64,000 nt of DNA, taken from the NCBI RefSeq assembly GCF_002387245.1, contig NZ_DGLD01000019.1:1-64000 (forward strand). The letters are read 5' to 3'. Each line of letters starts with the position of its first letter. Position 1 is the first letter of the stretch. The translations under genes were made by a program, and so were the position numbers. Below the pieces are notes generated by a model. It searched no databases, was not told where the DNA came from, and saw only the letters and a program-made list of their open reading frames with translations. Positions 1 to 8,174 of the stretch are shown here, piece by piece. The DNA is from Brevundimonas sp. UBA4553. GTDB taxonomy: Bacteria > Pseudomonadota > Alphaproteobacteria > Caulobacterales > Caulobacteraceae.

Positions 1-13
1 GATCGTCGAGTAA
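1..13 (+). CDS. Possible 3' end of a gene entering from the left
   Basis: The first bases read as codons for Ile-Val-Glu followed by TAA at 11-13, and a strong terminator follows at 95-127. EF-Tu commonly ends in Ile-(Ile/Val)-Glu, and tuf often lies upstream of rpsJ in alphaproteobacteria, so this may be the end of tuf. Only three residues are visible, so the identity is a guess. Confidence 0.28.
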
Positions 14-23
14 TCGATGGATC

Positions 24-70
24 CGGGTCTTCGGACCCGAGCAGTAGGCGTACCGGCGGCTCCTCGGAGC
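24..70 (+). other. Pair of hairpins in the 3' trailer before the terminator
   Basis: Positions 24-39 form CGGGTC-TTCG-GACCCG, a 6-bp stem closed by a stable UUCG tetraloop. Positions 59-70 form GCTCC-TC-GGAGC. Together with the terminator at 95-127 they make a structured untranslated trailer. They may protect or process the 3' end of the upstream transcript. No function can be read from the sequence. Confidence 0.35.
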
Positions 71-94
71 GGTCGGAGTACCGAGTAACAGAGC

Positions 95-127
95 GGCCCC
101 CCGGAGCGATCCGGGGGGCCGTTTCTG
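95..127 (+). terminator. Rho-independent terminator
   Basis: A perfect 11-bp GC-rich stem (95-105 pairing with 110-120) with a GCGA loop is followed by GTTTCT. It should end transcription entering from the left edge. The small minus-strand gene at 130-294 ends just beside it, so the hairpin may also serve that strand. Confidence 0.85.
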
Positions 128-129
128 CG

Positions 130-294
130 TCAGCCGTTCGGCTCGCCCGTCGCGGGATCGGTCTCGGTCTCGCCGGAGTTGCTGGAGCCCTCGGCGCCGT
201 CGGGTTCGGTGGCCGGGCGCGGCGGCTGGCCGGGGCGATCCGGCTTCTGGTTTTCGTTCTCGATTTCGCGACTGTCGGGGCGAGGGTCGGACAT
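130..294 (-). CDS. Small hydrophilic hypothetical protein (54 aa)
   Basis: A 54-residue protein beginning MSDPRPDSREIENE, very rich in Pro, Glu, Asp, Gly and Ser, with no hydrophobic segment and probably disordered. The ATG at 294 is preceded by a clear AAGGAG six bases away, which favours it over the longer in-frame start at 348. It is divergent from the acetyltransferase gene and converges on the terminator at 95-127. No family is recognised. Confidence 0.6.
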   Translation of the reverse strand: MSDPRPDSREIENENQKPDRPGQPPRPATEPDGAEGSSNSGETETDPATGEPNG

Positions 295-447
295 GGCGTG
301 CTCCTTGTGAGGCAGGACAACGCGTGGCGGGGGAAGGTCGCTCCCCACATCCTGTTCACCAACCCTCTAAACCGTGTTGAAACGGCCATGGGCTAGAGCG
401 GGACAGCGGAATGGAAATTGGTAACCGTTTCGCGCAAAGGGAAAGCC

Positions 448-1599
448 ATGTCCGGCGCGCTATCGGTAGAGATCCGCAACATCGACAGCCTGACGGCTGA
501 CGAATGCGCCCAGTGGAACGCCTGGAGCGCGGCGGACCCTGACCTGGCCAGCCCCTATTTCCGCGTGGAGTTCGCCCGGATCGCCGGGCGGATCAGTCCC
601 GGCTCCGCGCTGGCGGTGTTCAAACGCGATGGCGAGACCGTCGGCTACTTTCCGTTCCAGCGCCGCGGCGGGGCGGTCCAGCCGATCGGCGCGCCGATGA
701 ACGACTATCACGGCGTGATCGGACCAAAGGGCGCCGTGCCGAGCCTGGCGGAGGTCGCCCGGCTGTTGGGCGGCACGCGGTTCAGCGTCAATGGGTGGGT
801 GGGTCCCGCCTCGGGCGGCGTCAGGGGCGAGAGCTTTCGCACGGCCATCTGCGAGGTCGGCGCCTATGAGGCCTGGTACGCCGAACGGCGCAAGGCGTTC
901 AGCAAATACTTCAAGGACAAGGAGCGGGCGCGACGCAGCATGGCGAGCGAGTTCGGCCCGGTCGAGGTCGAGATCGGGGTGCGGGACGGCGCCCTGCTGG
1001 ACGAACTGATCGCCCTGAAACGGGAGCAGTACCGGCGCACCGCGCGGCACGACGTCTTCGCCTGCGGCTGGACCCGCGACCTGCTCCACGCCCTGATGGC
1101 GGCGGAGCATGAGGATTTCGGCGCCTCCATCGCTGTGCTGAGAGCCGGCGGACGGATCGCAGCCCTGGAATATTCGCTGCACGCCGGACGGCGGTTCCAC
1201 TTCTGGTTTCCGGCCTATGTGCCGGCGCTGGCGCGGTGCTCACCGGGCATCATGCTGAGCATGGAGACCATTCGACTGGGCTATGATCTGGGTTATCGCG
1301 ACTTCGACTACGGCTTCGGCGGCGAGGCCTACAAACGCTACTTCTGCGACCGGGTGCAGCCCGTGACCGAGGCGGTCATCCTGAGGCCGGGCCTGCCGAG
1401 CGCGCTGGGCGACCTGACGGCGTCGGTGCTGGGGCTGGCGGGGCCGGTCCGGGCCGAGCGGCTGCGCAACAGCCTGCGCCGTCGCTGGAACGTGATCGAG
1501 GCCTGTGAGACCAATGGGGCGGACCGGTTCAAGGGCGCGGCCCTGGCCGCCCGAGTGGCGGTCGCCAAGGCGATCGGCCGACCCGCGAGGGCATCATGA
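448..1599 (+). CDS. GNAT/FemAB-like acyltransferase (CelD/BcsL type)
   Basis: A 383-residue protein. The C-terminal half resembles the Acetyltransf_6 (FemAB-like GNAT) domain of the CelD/BcsL family. It carries the typical stretch with L-G-Y-D-L-G-Y-R-D-F-D-Y-G-F-G-G and a following E-A-Y-K-R-Y. Such enzymes transfer acyl or aminoacyl groups in polysaccharide or peptidoglycan-related pathways. The substrate here is unknown. The ATG at 448 has AAAGGGAAA upstream; an in-frame TTG at 418 is less likely. Its stop overlaps the next ATG (ATGA), so it is translationally coupled to the cupin-like gene. Confidence 0.8.
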   Translation: MSGALSVEIRNIDSLTADECAQWNAWSAADPDLASPYFRVEFARIAGRISPGSALAVFKRDGETVGYFPFQRRGGAVQPIGAPMNDYHGVIGPKGAVPSLAEVARLLGGTRFSVNGWVGPASGGVRGESFRTAICEVGAYEAWYAERRKAFSKYFKDKERARRSMASEFGPVEVEIGVRDGALLDELIALKREQYRRTARHDVFACGWTRDLLHALMAAEHEDFGASIAVLRAGGRIAALEYSLHAGRRFHFWFPAYVPALARCSPGIMLSMETIRLGYDLGYRDFDYGFGGEAYKRYFCDRVQPVTEAVILRPGLPSALGDLTASVLGLAGPVRAERLRNSLRRRWNVIEACETNGADRFKGAALAARVAVAKAIGRPARAS

Positions 1600-2522
1600 A
1601 GACGAGGACCATCATGACTGAACGCGGCACCCGCTATCCGGGCCCGATCGCCGAGGCGGCCGTTCATCCGCATAGCCTGATCGATCAGGGCTTCGCCGAG
1701 GACGCCGCCCTGGCGGGCGTTCTGGACCGGTATCCGGCGGAGCTGTTCGACATCAACCTGTACGACTACGACGACGAGGGGCAGGTCTCGCTGCGCACCG
1801 GCGCACGGGGGCGGCTGGACGGCGGGCAACTGCTGGAGGCGATCCAGCAGGGGCGGCTGTGGGTCAATCTGCGCGGCGTCGAGACCGGCTGGCCGGAACT
1901 GTGGGCCGCCGCCATGGCCGAGTATCGCAAGATCCAGGCGACCTATCCCGGACTGAAGGCCGTCACCAACGCCGGCCAGTTGATACTGTCCTCGCCCAAG
2001 GCGCGCGTGCCCTATCATTTCGACGCGGCTGGCGTGGTGCTGTTCCACCTGCGGGGGCGCAAGCGGATCTTCGTCTATCCGGGCGACGAGGCGCATCTGC
2101 CCGAGCGCAACATGGAGCAGGTCGTGGCCCGGCAGACGACCGAGGAACTGCCCTATACGCGCGCGTTCGAGGCCGATGCGCGGATCATGGACCTGGAACC
2201 CGGCCAGGCCCTGACCTGGCCGCTGTATGCACCGCATCGGGTCGAGAACCTGGACCGGTTCTGCGTCTCGCTGTCCATGGACTTCCAGACCTGGCCGTCG
2301 CGTTTCCGCAACGGCGCCCTCTACACCAACGCCGTGATGCGCAGCCGGGGCGGCGCGCCGCGGTTCACCGATCAGATGGGGCAGGGCGAACTGGCGACGC
2401 GTTGGGCGGCGTCCCTGGCGCTGCGGCGGATGGGGGCGCTGAAAAGCCGGATCGCGAACTTCGAACGCGACTTCGAGCCCGAGGTGGGGGCGACCGACGG
2501 GGCCGGCGCCCTGGGCCGCTGA
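1596..2522 (+). CDS. Cupin/JmjC-like putative Fe(II) oxygenase
   Basis: A 308-residue cytosolic protein with a cupin-like (JmjC-related) fold signature. His141-Phe-Asp143 and a distal His214 in Y-A-P-H-R-V form a possible 2-His-1-carboxylate iron site. The segment after H-F-D has the repeating L-F-H-L-R-G-R-K-R-I-F-V-Y-P strand pattern of this family. Members hydroxylate protein side chains or small molecules using 2-oxoglutarate. The start at 1596 overlaps the acyltransferase stop by 4 bases. An alternative ATG at 1614 has GAGGA upstream. Coupling suggests both enzymes act on the same unknown substrate. Confidence 0.72.
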   Translation: MKTRTIMTERGTRYPGPIAEAAVHPHSLIDQGFAEDAALAGVLDRYPAELFDINLYDYDDEGQVSLRTGARGRLDGGQLLEAIQQGRLWVNLRGVETGWPELWAAAMAEYRKIQATYPGLKAVTNAGQLILSSPKARVPYHFDAAGVVLFHLRGRKRIFVYPGDEAHLPERNMEQVVARQTTEELPYTRAFEADARIMDLEPGQALTWPLYAPHRVENLDRFCVSLSMDFQTWPSRFRNGALYTNAVMRSRGGAPRFTDQMGQGELATRWAASLALRRMGALKSRIANFERDFEPEVGATDGAGALGR

Positions 2523-2627
2523 GGGCCAAGTCCCCCATTTCTTACAACGACTTCATGACCTCGATTTAAAATGACTTGAGGCCGGCCCCAGCCCATTTTC
2601 AGCTCACATCTGGAGAGGGACACCGCC

Positions 2628-3524
2628 ATGAAGATCGCCGTCTACGCCGCCGCTTCCGCCGCCGTTCTGGCCGCATTCGCCGCCGCCCAGCCCGCCGCGG
2701 CGCAGGACGCCGAAATCCGCAACGCCGTGGCGCGGGTGATCGTCATTCCCGAGGACCGCGCCGACATCGCCGTCGAGATCACGCCGGGATCGGCCGACCT
2801 GCCGCAACTGACGGTCGAGCGTCGCGGCGACAAGGTTCGCATCGACGGCGGTCTGGGCCGTCGCCGCAGCATGCTGCAGTTCAACAACGACAGCATCCGC
2901 AACTGCAACAGCGGGTCGGCCGACGCCCGTCAGCCGGGCGAGGGCGCCACCGTCGAGCTGGCCGGCAAGGGCCGCATCCGTCTGGAGGACGCGCCGCTGG
3001 TCGTGCTGCGCACGCCGCGGGACGTGGACGTCAGCGCGGGCAGCGGGGTCTACGGCTCGATCGGCCGCGGCGCGCGCTCGGTGGACCTCGGGGCCGGCGG
3101 ATGCGGGGCCTGGACCGTCGCGAACGTGGACGGGCGTCTGGAAATCGGCGTGGGCGGCTCGGGCACGGTCCGCGCCGGGACGTCGCGATCGCTGGAGGCG
3201 TCGGTCGGCGGTTCGGGCTCGATCCTGGCCGGCGCGACGGGCGATCTGGAAGCCAATATCGGCGGCTCGGGCAACATCGTGGTGGCGGGCGTGAACGGAC
3301 CGGCGGAGGTGTCGATCGGCGGATCCGGCGACGTGACGATCCGCGGCGGTCGCGCGACGACCATGGAGGTGGCGGTGGCCGGCTCGGGCAACGTCCGCTT
3401 CGAAGGATCGGCCAACAGCCTGGAGGCGTCCATCGCCGGGTCGGGCGACGTGCGCGTGGCTGAAGTGACCGGGCCGGTGTCGCGCTCGATCGTGGGTTCG
3501 GGCGAGGTGCGCATCGGACGCTGA
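2628..3524 (+). CDS. Head-GIN (DUF2807-like) repeat protein, exported
   Basis: A 298-residue secreted protein with an Ala-rich signal peptide ending at about residue 25 (A-A-A-Q). From about residue 150 to the end it is a run of roughly 20-residue units, each with G-G-S-G or A-G-S-G followed by a beta strand. This is the pattern of the DUF2807 head-GIN beta-helix domain of putative adhesin or periplasmic proteins. CTGGAGAGG precedes the ATG. It is a single-gene unit with its own terminator at 3550-3582. Function in this organism is unknown. Confidence 0.82.
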   Translation: MKIAVYAAASAAVLAAFAAAQPAAAQDAEIRNAVARVIVIPEDRADIAVEITPGSADLPQLTVERRGDKVRIDGGLGRRRSMLQFNNDSIRNCNSGSADARQPGEGATVELAGKGRIRLEDAPLVVLRTPRDVDVSAGSGVYGSIGRGARSVDLGAGGCGAWTVANVDGRLEIGVGGSGTVRAGTSRSLEASVGGSGSILAGATGDLEANIGGSGNIVVAGVNGPAEVSIGGSGDVTIRGGRATTMEVAVAGSGNVRFEGSANSLEASIAGSGDVRVAEVTGPVSRSIVGSGEVRIGR

Positions 3525-3549
3525 TCCGACGCATCCAGCCCAGAGAGAA

Positions 3550-3582
3550 GGCCCGGGAGCGTGGAACCCCCCGGGCCTTTTT
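3550..3582 (+). terminator. Rho-independent terminator after the head-GIN gene
   Basis: GGCCCGGG (3550-3557) pairs with CCCGGGCC (3570-3577) around a 12-base loop and is followed by TTTTT. It lies 26 bases past the stop of the upstream gene. Confidence 0.85.
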
Positions 3583-3614
3583 CACGTCTGCCGGCCCGCT
3601 GCGCGACAGCCAGC

Positions 3615-3645
3615 AAAAAGCCCCGGCGGACAGGTCCGCCGGGGC
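3615..3645 (-). terminator. Rho-independent terminator of the porin-like gene
   Basis: An 11-bp stem, GCCCCGGCGGA (3620-3630) with TCCGCCGGGGC (3635-3645), has a 4-base loop. Read on the minus strand it is followed by TTTTT (3615-3619). It lies 38 bases after the stop of the gene at 3683-4432. Confidence 0.85.
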
Positions 3646-3682
3646 TTCGCGTTTCGACCGTGAGGCCGAAGGTCTGAAAGGC

Positions 3683-4432
3683 TTAGAAGCCAGCCAGGCC
3701 CGGCAGGCCAGCAAGGGTGCGACCCAGGTTGGCGCCGGCGCGGTCCAGCGACTGCAGGGTGCCGCCGAAGTTGTAGCGAGCGCCGATCATGAAGACGTCA
3801 GCGTCGACGTCGACGTTGGCGAAGTCGGTCGACACGCGCTGGTACGAGCCGTTGACGCTGAACGGGCTGTTGGCGAACTGATACTCGGCGCCGGCGCCGT
3901 AGGCCCAGACGTCAGCTTCGCCGAGGTCGGCGTCGACGTTGGTGTACGAGACGCCAGCGTTCAGGCGGAACGACGGGTTGACGTAGTAGGCGGCGTCGCC
4001 GCCGAAGGTCCAGGCGTCAGCGCCGTCCAGGTCGGTGTAGGACACCAGGCCGGTCAGGGTCGCCGAGGCGAGGTACTTCTGCACTTCAGCGCCGACCGAG
4101 AAGGTCTCGTCGCCGCCCAGGTCCGAAACGCCGACGAAGCCGCCGACGCGCAGGTCCGAACCGAAGGTCTTGCTCAGGTGAGCAGCGGCGGCGGCCGTGG
4201 TGTCGTCGCCGAGGTCGCTGTCAGCGTAGTTGACGGCGCCGTTGACGGTCACGGTCCATTCCGGAGCGACCTGGAAGGCGCCGACGCCGTCCAGCTGGGC
4301 GCCGTCGGTCTTGAGGCCTTCGATGTCGGTGTGGACGTAGCCGATGCCGGCCGAGCCGACGGCGTCTTGAGCGAAGGCGGGAGCGGCGATCAGGGTCGCG
4401 GCGGCGACCGAGGCGAGGAAGACGGTTTTCAT
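3683..4432 (-). CDS. Porin-like outer-membrane beta-barrel protein
   Basis: A 249-residue protein with a clear signal peptide (cleavage after A-P-A-F-A, about residue 21). It continues in alternating polar/hydrophobic strands rich in Gly, Asp, Val, Tyr and Phe, as in small outer-membrane porins. R-Y-N-F-G-G near residue 228 looks like a terminal barrel strand, followed by a tail of about 20 residues. AAAAAGGA lies upstream of the ATG. It is a monocistronic unit with its own terminator and an inverted repeat about 135 bases upstream. Solute specificity is not visible. Confidence 0.8.
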   Translation of the reverse strand: MKTVFLASVAAATLIAAPAFAQDAVGSAGIGYVHTDIEGLKTDGAQLDGVGAFQVAPEWTVTVNGAVNYADSDLGDDTTAAAAAHLSKTFGSDLRVGGFVGVSDLGGDETFSVGAEVQKYLASATLTGLVSYTDLDGADAWTFGGDAAYYVNPSFRLNAGVSYTNVDADLGEADVWAYGAGAEYQFANSPFSVNGSYQRVSTDFANVDVDADVFMIGARYNFGGTLQSLDRAGANLGRTLAGLPGLAGF

Positions 4433-4562
4433 TATGATTATCCTTTTTGTCGTGCCGCCGGATTCGCATCACGGCGGGACTGGGCAGATAGGCCCCGCTT
4501 CGACGCTTTGCTGTAACGAACTTGTCATCTTTCAGCGGTTTAGGGCTGATGTTGCCGATGTG

Positions 4563-4588
4563 TGACGCATTGCGGCATGTTTGCGTCA
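4563..4588. promoter_or_regulatory. Inverted repeat, candidate operator of the porin gene
   Basis: TGACGCA (4563-4569) and its exact complement TGCGTCA (4582-4588) are separated by 12 bases, so half-site centres are 19 bp apart, about two helical turns. The repeat lies 131-156 bases upstream of the porin-like start and more than 180 bases upstream of the rpsJ promoter. The binding protein is not known. Confidence 0.4.
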
Positions 4589-4772
4589 CTGGGCGGTGCG
4601 GGATTGAGGCCGACCCTTAACAGGGCGGTCATGTGGCCAAGCTTTCGCCCCAGGCGTTAAGGCGGCGGGTGTGGAAAGCGGGCATGGGCGCCATTATAAG
4701 GAGCGCTCGATCCGGCGACGGGCCGCAGGAGGCGACGAGTCTCAAACCCTTGCTGCGCGGCGGTTTCGGCGC

Positions 4773-4801
4773 TTGACGAAAAAGGAATCGAAGGGCATAA
4801 G
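4773..4801 (+). promoter_or_regulatory. Predicted promoter of the S10 ribosomal protein operon
   Basis: TTGACG (4773-4778), a 17-bp spacer and CATAAG (4796-4801) match the housekeeping sigma pattern of alphaproteobacteria. Transcription would start near 4808 and give a leader of about 220 bases before rpsJ. Within the 598-base gene-free stretch 4433-5030 this promoter, a small hairpin at 4825-4840 and the repeat at 4563-4588 are the only signals seen. Confidence 0.7.
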
Positions 4802-5030
4802 CCCCCTTCTTGTTGGACCGGCTGTGCACTTTCGGGTGCAGACGCGGTTCGCAGGGACGACCTAAGTTACTGTTCTTTGCAGCATTCTTGGGACTTCAAT
4901 GGCCTTCGCGGGGTTCTGCGTGGGCCAATCGTTTTTGCGGATTTGCGTTCCTTGGGGCTCTGCCCGAGGCTTCGGTCTTTGAAATGGTTCACAGGGACGC
5001 GGTTCCGACCGCTTGGGAATAACAACCGAT

Positions 5031-5336
<306 letters not shown>

Positions 5337-5359
5337 GAAAGAAAGAGGCGGGATCCGAC

Positions 5360-6106
5360 ATGCGTACGGGCGTGATCGCCAAGAAACTGGGTATGACGCG
5401 CGTCTTCGCTGAAGACGGCGCGCACATCCCGGTCACGGTTCTGCAGCTTGATGGCTGTCAGGTCGTGGGTCAGCGCACTCAAGAGCGGGACGGCTACGTC
5501 GCCCTGCAACTGGGCGCCGGAACCAAGAAGGCAAAAAACACCAACAAGGCTCAGCGCGAAGTTTTCGCCAAGGCCGAGGTTGAACCTAAGCACTATGTGA
5601 CCGAGTTTCGCGTTGACGCGGAAGGTCTGCTGGACGTGGGCGCCGAGCTGTCGGCCGATCACTTCCTGGCCGGCCAGAAGGTCGACATCCAGGGCGAGAC
5701 CATCGGTAAGGGCTTCGCCGGCGCCATGAAGCGCTGGAACTTCGGCGGTCTGCGCGCCACGCACGGCGTTTCGCTGTCGCACCGCTCGCACGGTTCGACT
5801 GGCCAACGCCAGGATCCGGGCAAGACCTTCAAGGGCAAGAAGATGGCCGGCCACTATGGTCAGGAAGTCGTCACCCAGCAGAACCTGACCGTCGTCCGCG
5901 TGGACGCCGAGCGTGGCCTGATCCTGATCAAGGGCGCTGTCCCGGGTCACGACGGCAGCTACGTCAAGGTTCGCGACGCCGTTAAGAAGGCTCGTCCGGC
6001 TGACGCTCCCTTCCCGGGCGCCGTCAAGTCGACGAAGGCTGCTCAACCCGCCTCGACCCCGGCTGAAGCGCCGGCCGTTGAAGCGACCGAAGGCGGTGAA
6101 GCGTAA
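5360..6106 (+). CDS. rplC: 50S ribosomal protein L3
   Basis: A 248-residue L3, beginning M-R-T-G-V-I-A-K-K-L-G-M-T-R. The central loop has the conserved H-G-S-T-G-Q-R-Q-D-P-G-K that reaches the peptidyl transferase centre; its Gln is the one methylated by PrmB in other bacteria. It has an Ala/Pro/Glu-rich C-terminal tail of about 35 residues not found in Escherichia coli L3 but common in alphaproteobacteria. The stop overlaps the rplD ATG (TAATG). Confidence 0.98.
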   Translation: MRTGVIAKKLGMTRVFAEDGAHIPVTVLQLDGCQVVGQRTQERDGYVALQLGAGTKKAKNTNKAQREVFAKAEVEPKHYVTEFRVDAEGLLDVGAELSADHFLAGQKVDIQGETIGKGFAGAMKRWNFGGLRATHGVSLSHRSHGSTGQRQDPGKTFKGKKMAGHYGQEVVTQQNLTVVRVDAERGLILIKGAVPGHDGSYVKVRDAVKKARPADAPFPGAVKSTKAAQPASTPAEAPAVEATEGGEA

Positions 6107-6744
6107 TGAAACTCTCTGTCATCAAGCTCGACGGCAAGGCTGCCGGCGACGTGGAACTGTCGGAAGCCGTCTTCGGCATCTCGGACATCCGCGGCGACCT
6201 GCTGGCCCGTTACGTCAACTGGCAGCTGGCCAAGCGCCGCGCCGGCACGCACAAGGTTCAAACCCGCAACGAGAACTCTCGTACGGGTAAGAAGATGTAC
6301 AAGCAAAAGGGCACCGGCGGCGCTCGTCACGGTTCGCGCCGTGCACCGCAGTTCGTCGGCGGTTCGCGCGCCTTCGGTCCGGTCGTTCGCGACCACGGCT
6401 ACTCGCTGCCGAAGAAGGTCCGCGCCCTGGCTCTGCGTCACGCGCTCAGCTCGAAGGTCAAGGCCGGCGATCTGATCGTGGTCGACAGCGTTTCGGTCAA
6501 GGAAGCCAAGACGGCCTCGCTGCGCGAGACCTTCGGCAAGCTTGGCTGGACCAAGGCCCTGATCATCGCGGGTCCGGAAGTCGAAACCAACTTCGGCCTG
6601 GCCGCTCGCAACATCCCGCACATCGACGTGCTGCCGAACGCCGGCCTGAACGTCTATGACATCCTGCGGGCCGACAAACTGGTGCTGACCAAGGCCGCCG
6701 TTGAGGCGATCGAGGCGCGCTTCGCTGAGAAGGAAGCCGCATAA
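6106..6744 (+). CDS. rplD: 50S ribosomal protein L4
   Basis: A 212-residue L4 with the basic extended loop around R-T-G-K-K-M-Y-K-Q-K-G-T-G-G-A-R-H-G that lines the exit tunnel and binds early 23S rRNA. In E. coli L4 represses its own operon. No matching leader structure was recognised here. It overlaps rplC by one base and rplW by one base, indicating tight translational coupling. Confidence 0.98.
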   Translation: MKLSVIKLDGKAAGDVELSEAVFGISDIRGDLLARYVNWQLAKRRAGTHKVQTRNENSRTGKKMYKQKGTGGARHGSRRAPQFVGGSRAFGPVVRDHGYSLPKKVRALALRHALSSKVKAGDLIVVDSVSVKEAKTASLRETFGKLGWTKALIIAGPEVETNFGLAARNIPHIDVLPNAGLNVYDILRADKLVLTKAAVEAIEARFAEKEAA

Positions 6745-7049
6745 TGGCCGCCGCTCAACCCACCGCCAAGCACTACGACACCATCCTGGCTCCGATCATC
6801 ACGGAAAAAGCCACGATCCTGTCGGAGCAGAACAAGGTCGTCTTCCGCGTCGCCGGCACGGCGACCAAGGACGAGATCGCCGCGGCGGTCGAAAGCCTGT
6901 TCAAAGTCAACGTCCTCAAGGTCAACACCCTGGTTCAAAAGGGCAAGACCAAGCGCTTCCGGGGCATCCTGGGCCGTCGCGTGGACATCAAAAAAGCAAT
7001 CGTGACGCTGGCCGATGGTCAGTCGATCGACGTGACGACGGGGCTCTAA
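6744..7049 (+). CDS. rplW: 50S ribosomal protein L23
   Basis: A 101-residue L23 with the typical I-I-T-E-K-A-T near residue 20 and the V-N-T-L-V-Q-K-G-K-T-K-R-F-R loop. L23 sits at the tunnel exit and docks trigger factor, SRP and SecYEG. It follows rplD with a one-base overlap and precedes rplB by four bases. Confidence 0.98.
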   Translation: MAAAQPTAKHYDTILAPIITEKATILSEQNKVVFRVAGTATKDEIAAAVESLFKVNVLKVNTLVQKGKTKRFRGILGRRVDIKKAIVTLADGQSIDVTTGL

Positions 7050-7053
7050 TCAG

Positions 7054-7890
7054 ATGGCTCTGAAGCATTACAATCCGACGTCGCCGGGCCGCCGCGCCCT
7101 GGTGCTGGTCGACCGGTCCGAGCTCCACAAGGGCCGTCCCGAGAAGTCGCTGACCGAAGGCCTGACGAAGTCCGGCGGTCGTGGCGCAGGTGGTCGTATC
7201 GCTGTCCGCTTCCGCGGCGGCGGCGCGAAGACCCTGTACCGCAAGATCGACTTCAAGCGTCGCAAGTTCGACGCCATCGGTACGGTCGAGCGTCTGGAAT
7301 ACGACCCGAACCGCACGGCCTTCATCGCCCTGGTCACCTATGCCGACGGCGAGAAGACCTACATCATCGCGCCGCAACGCCTGAAGGCCGGCGACACGGT
7401 GATCGCGGGTGAAAAGACCGACGTGAAGCCGGGCAACGCCATGCCGCTTCGTTCGATGCCGGTGGGTACGATCATCCACAACATCGAAATGAAGCCGGGC
7501 AAGGGCGCCCAGCTGGCCCGCTCGGCCGGCGCCTACGCCCAGCTGGTCGGCCGCGATCAGGGCTACGCCCAGATCCGTCTCGGCTCGGGCGAGCTGCGCA
7601 TGGTCCTGGACTCGTGCATGGCCACCGTCGGCGCTGTGTCCAACCCGGACCACATGAACCAGAACCTCGGCAAGGCCGGTCGCGTTCGTCACATGGGCTT
7701 CCGTCCGCACGTTCGCGGCGTCGCCATGAACCCGATCGACCACCCGCATGGTGGTGGTGAAGGCCGGACCTCTGGTGGTCGTACCCCGGTTACGCCGTGG
7801 GGCAAGGACACCAAGGGCACCCGCACCCGCAAGAACAAGGCTACGGACAAGTTCATCATCCGTACCCGCCACGTGAAGAAGGCTCGCTAA
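7054..7890 (+). CDS. rplB: 50S ribosomal protein L2
   Basis: A 278-residue L2 of standard length. It has the N-terminal R-G-G-G-A-K-T-L-Y-R RNA-binding region and the C-terminal M-N-P-I-D-H-P-H-G-G-G-E-G-R motif that carries the conserved histidine near the peptidyl transferase centre. It is required for subunit joining. It is followed by rpsS after two bases. Confidence 0.98.
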   Translation: MALKHYNPTSPGRRALVLVDRSELHKGRPEKSLTEGLTKSGGRGAGGRIAVRFRGGGAKTLYRKIDFKRRKFDAIGTVERLEYDPNRTAFIALVTYADGEKTYIIAPQRLKAGDTVIAGEKTDVKPGNAMPLRSMPVGTIIHNIEMKPGKGAQLARSAGAYAQLVGRDQGYAQIRLGSGELRMVLDSCMATVGAVSNPDHMNQNLGKAGRVRHMGFRPHVRGVAMNPIDHPHGGGEGRTSGGRTPVTPWGKDTKGTRTRKNKATDKFIIRTRHVKKAR

Positions 7891-7892
7891 GA

Positions 7893-8171
7893 ATGGCCCG
7901 CTCCTCCTGGAAAGGCCCGTTTGTCGACGGGTATCTGCTCAAGAAGGCCGACGCCGTTCAAACGTCGGGCCGCAAGGATGTGATCAAGACCTGGTCGCGT
8001 CGTTCCACCATCCTGCCGCAGTTTGTCGGCCTGACCTTCGGCGTCCACAACGGCCAAAAGCACGTGCCGGTGATGGTCAACGAAGACATGGTCGGCATGA
8101 AGTTTGGCGAGTTCGCCCCGACCCGGTCGTTCCCGGGTCACGCGGCGGACAAGAAGGCCAAAAGGAAGTAA
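7893..8171 (+). CDS. rpsS: 30S ribosomal protein S19
   Basis: A 92-residue S19, M-A-R-S-S-W-K-G-P-F-V-D-G, with the conserved F-A-P-T-R-S-F-P-G-H-A near the C-terminus. It forms a heterodimer with S13 in the 30S head close to the A-site tRNA. The ATG at 7893, two bases after rplB, gives the family N-terminus. Confidence 0.98.
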   Translation: MARSSWKGPFVDGYLLKKADAVQTSGRKDVIKTWSRRSTILPQFVGLTFGVHNGQKHVPVMVNEDMVGMKFGEFAPTRSFPGHAADKKAKRK

Positions 8172-8174
8172 CTG

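Noticed and set aside
2576..3463. Overlapping plus-strand frame in the head-GIN gene
   Set aside because: Arg/Gly-rich frame-shifted reading of the real gene; the signal peptide and repeats support the 2628 frame.
4802..5030. E. coli-type L4-binding S10 leader
   Set aside because: No structure comparable to the E. coli HD/HE hairpins was recognised; E. coli L4 control is not general in alphaproteobacteria.
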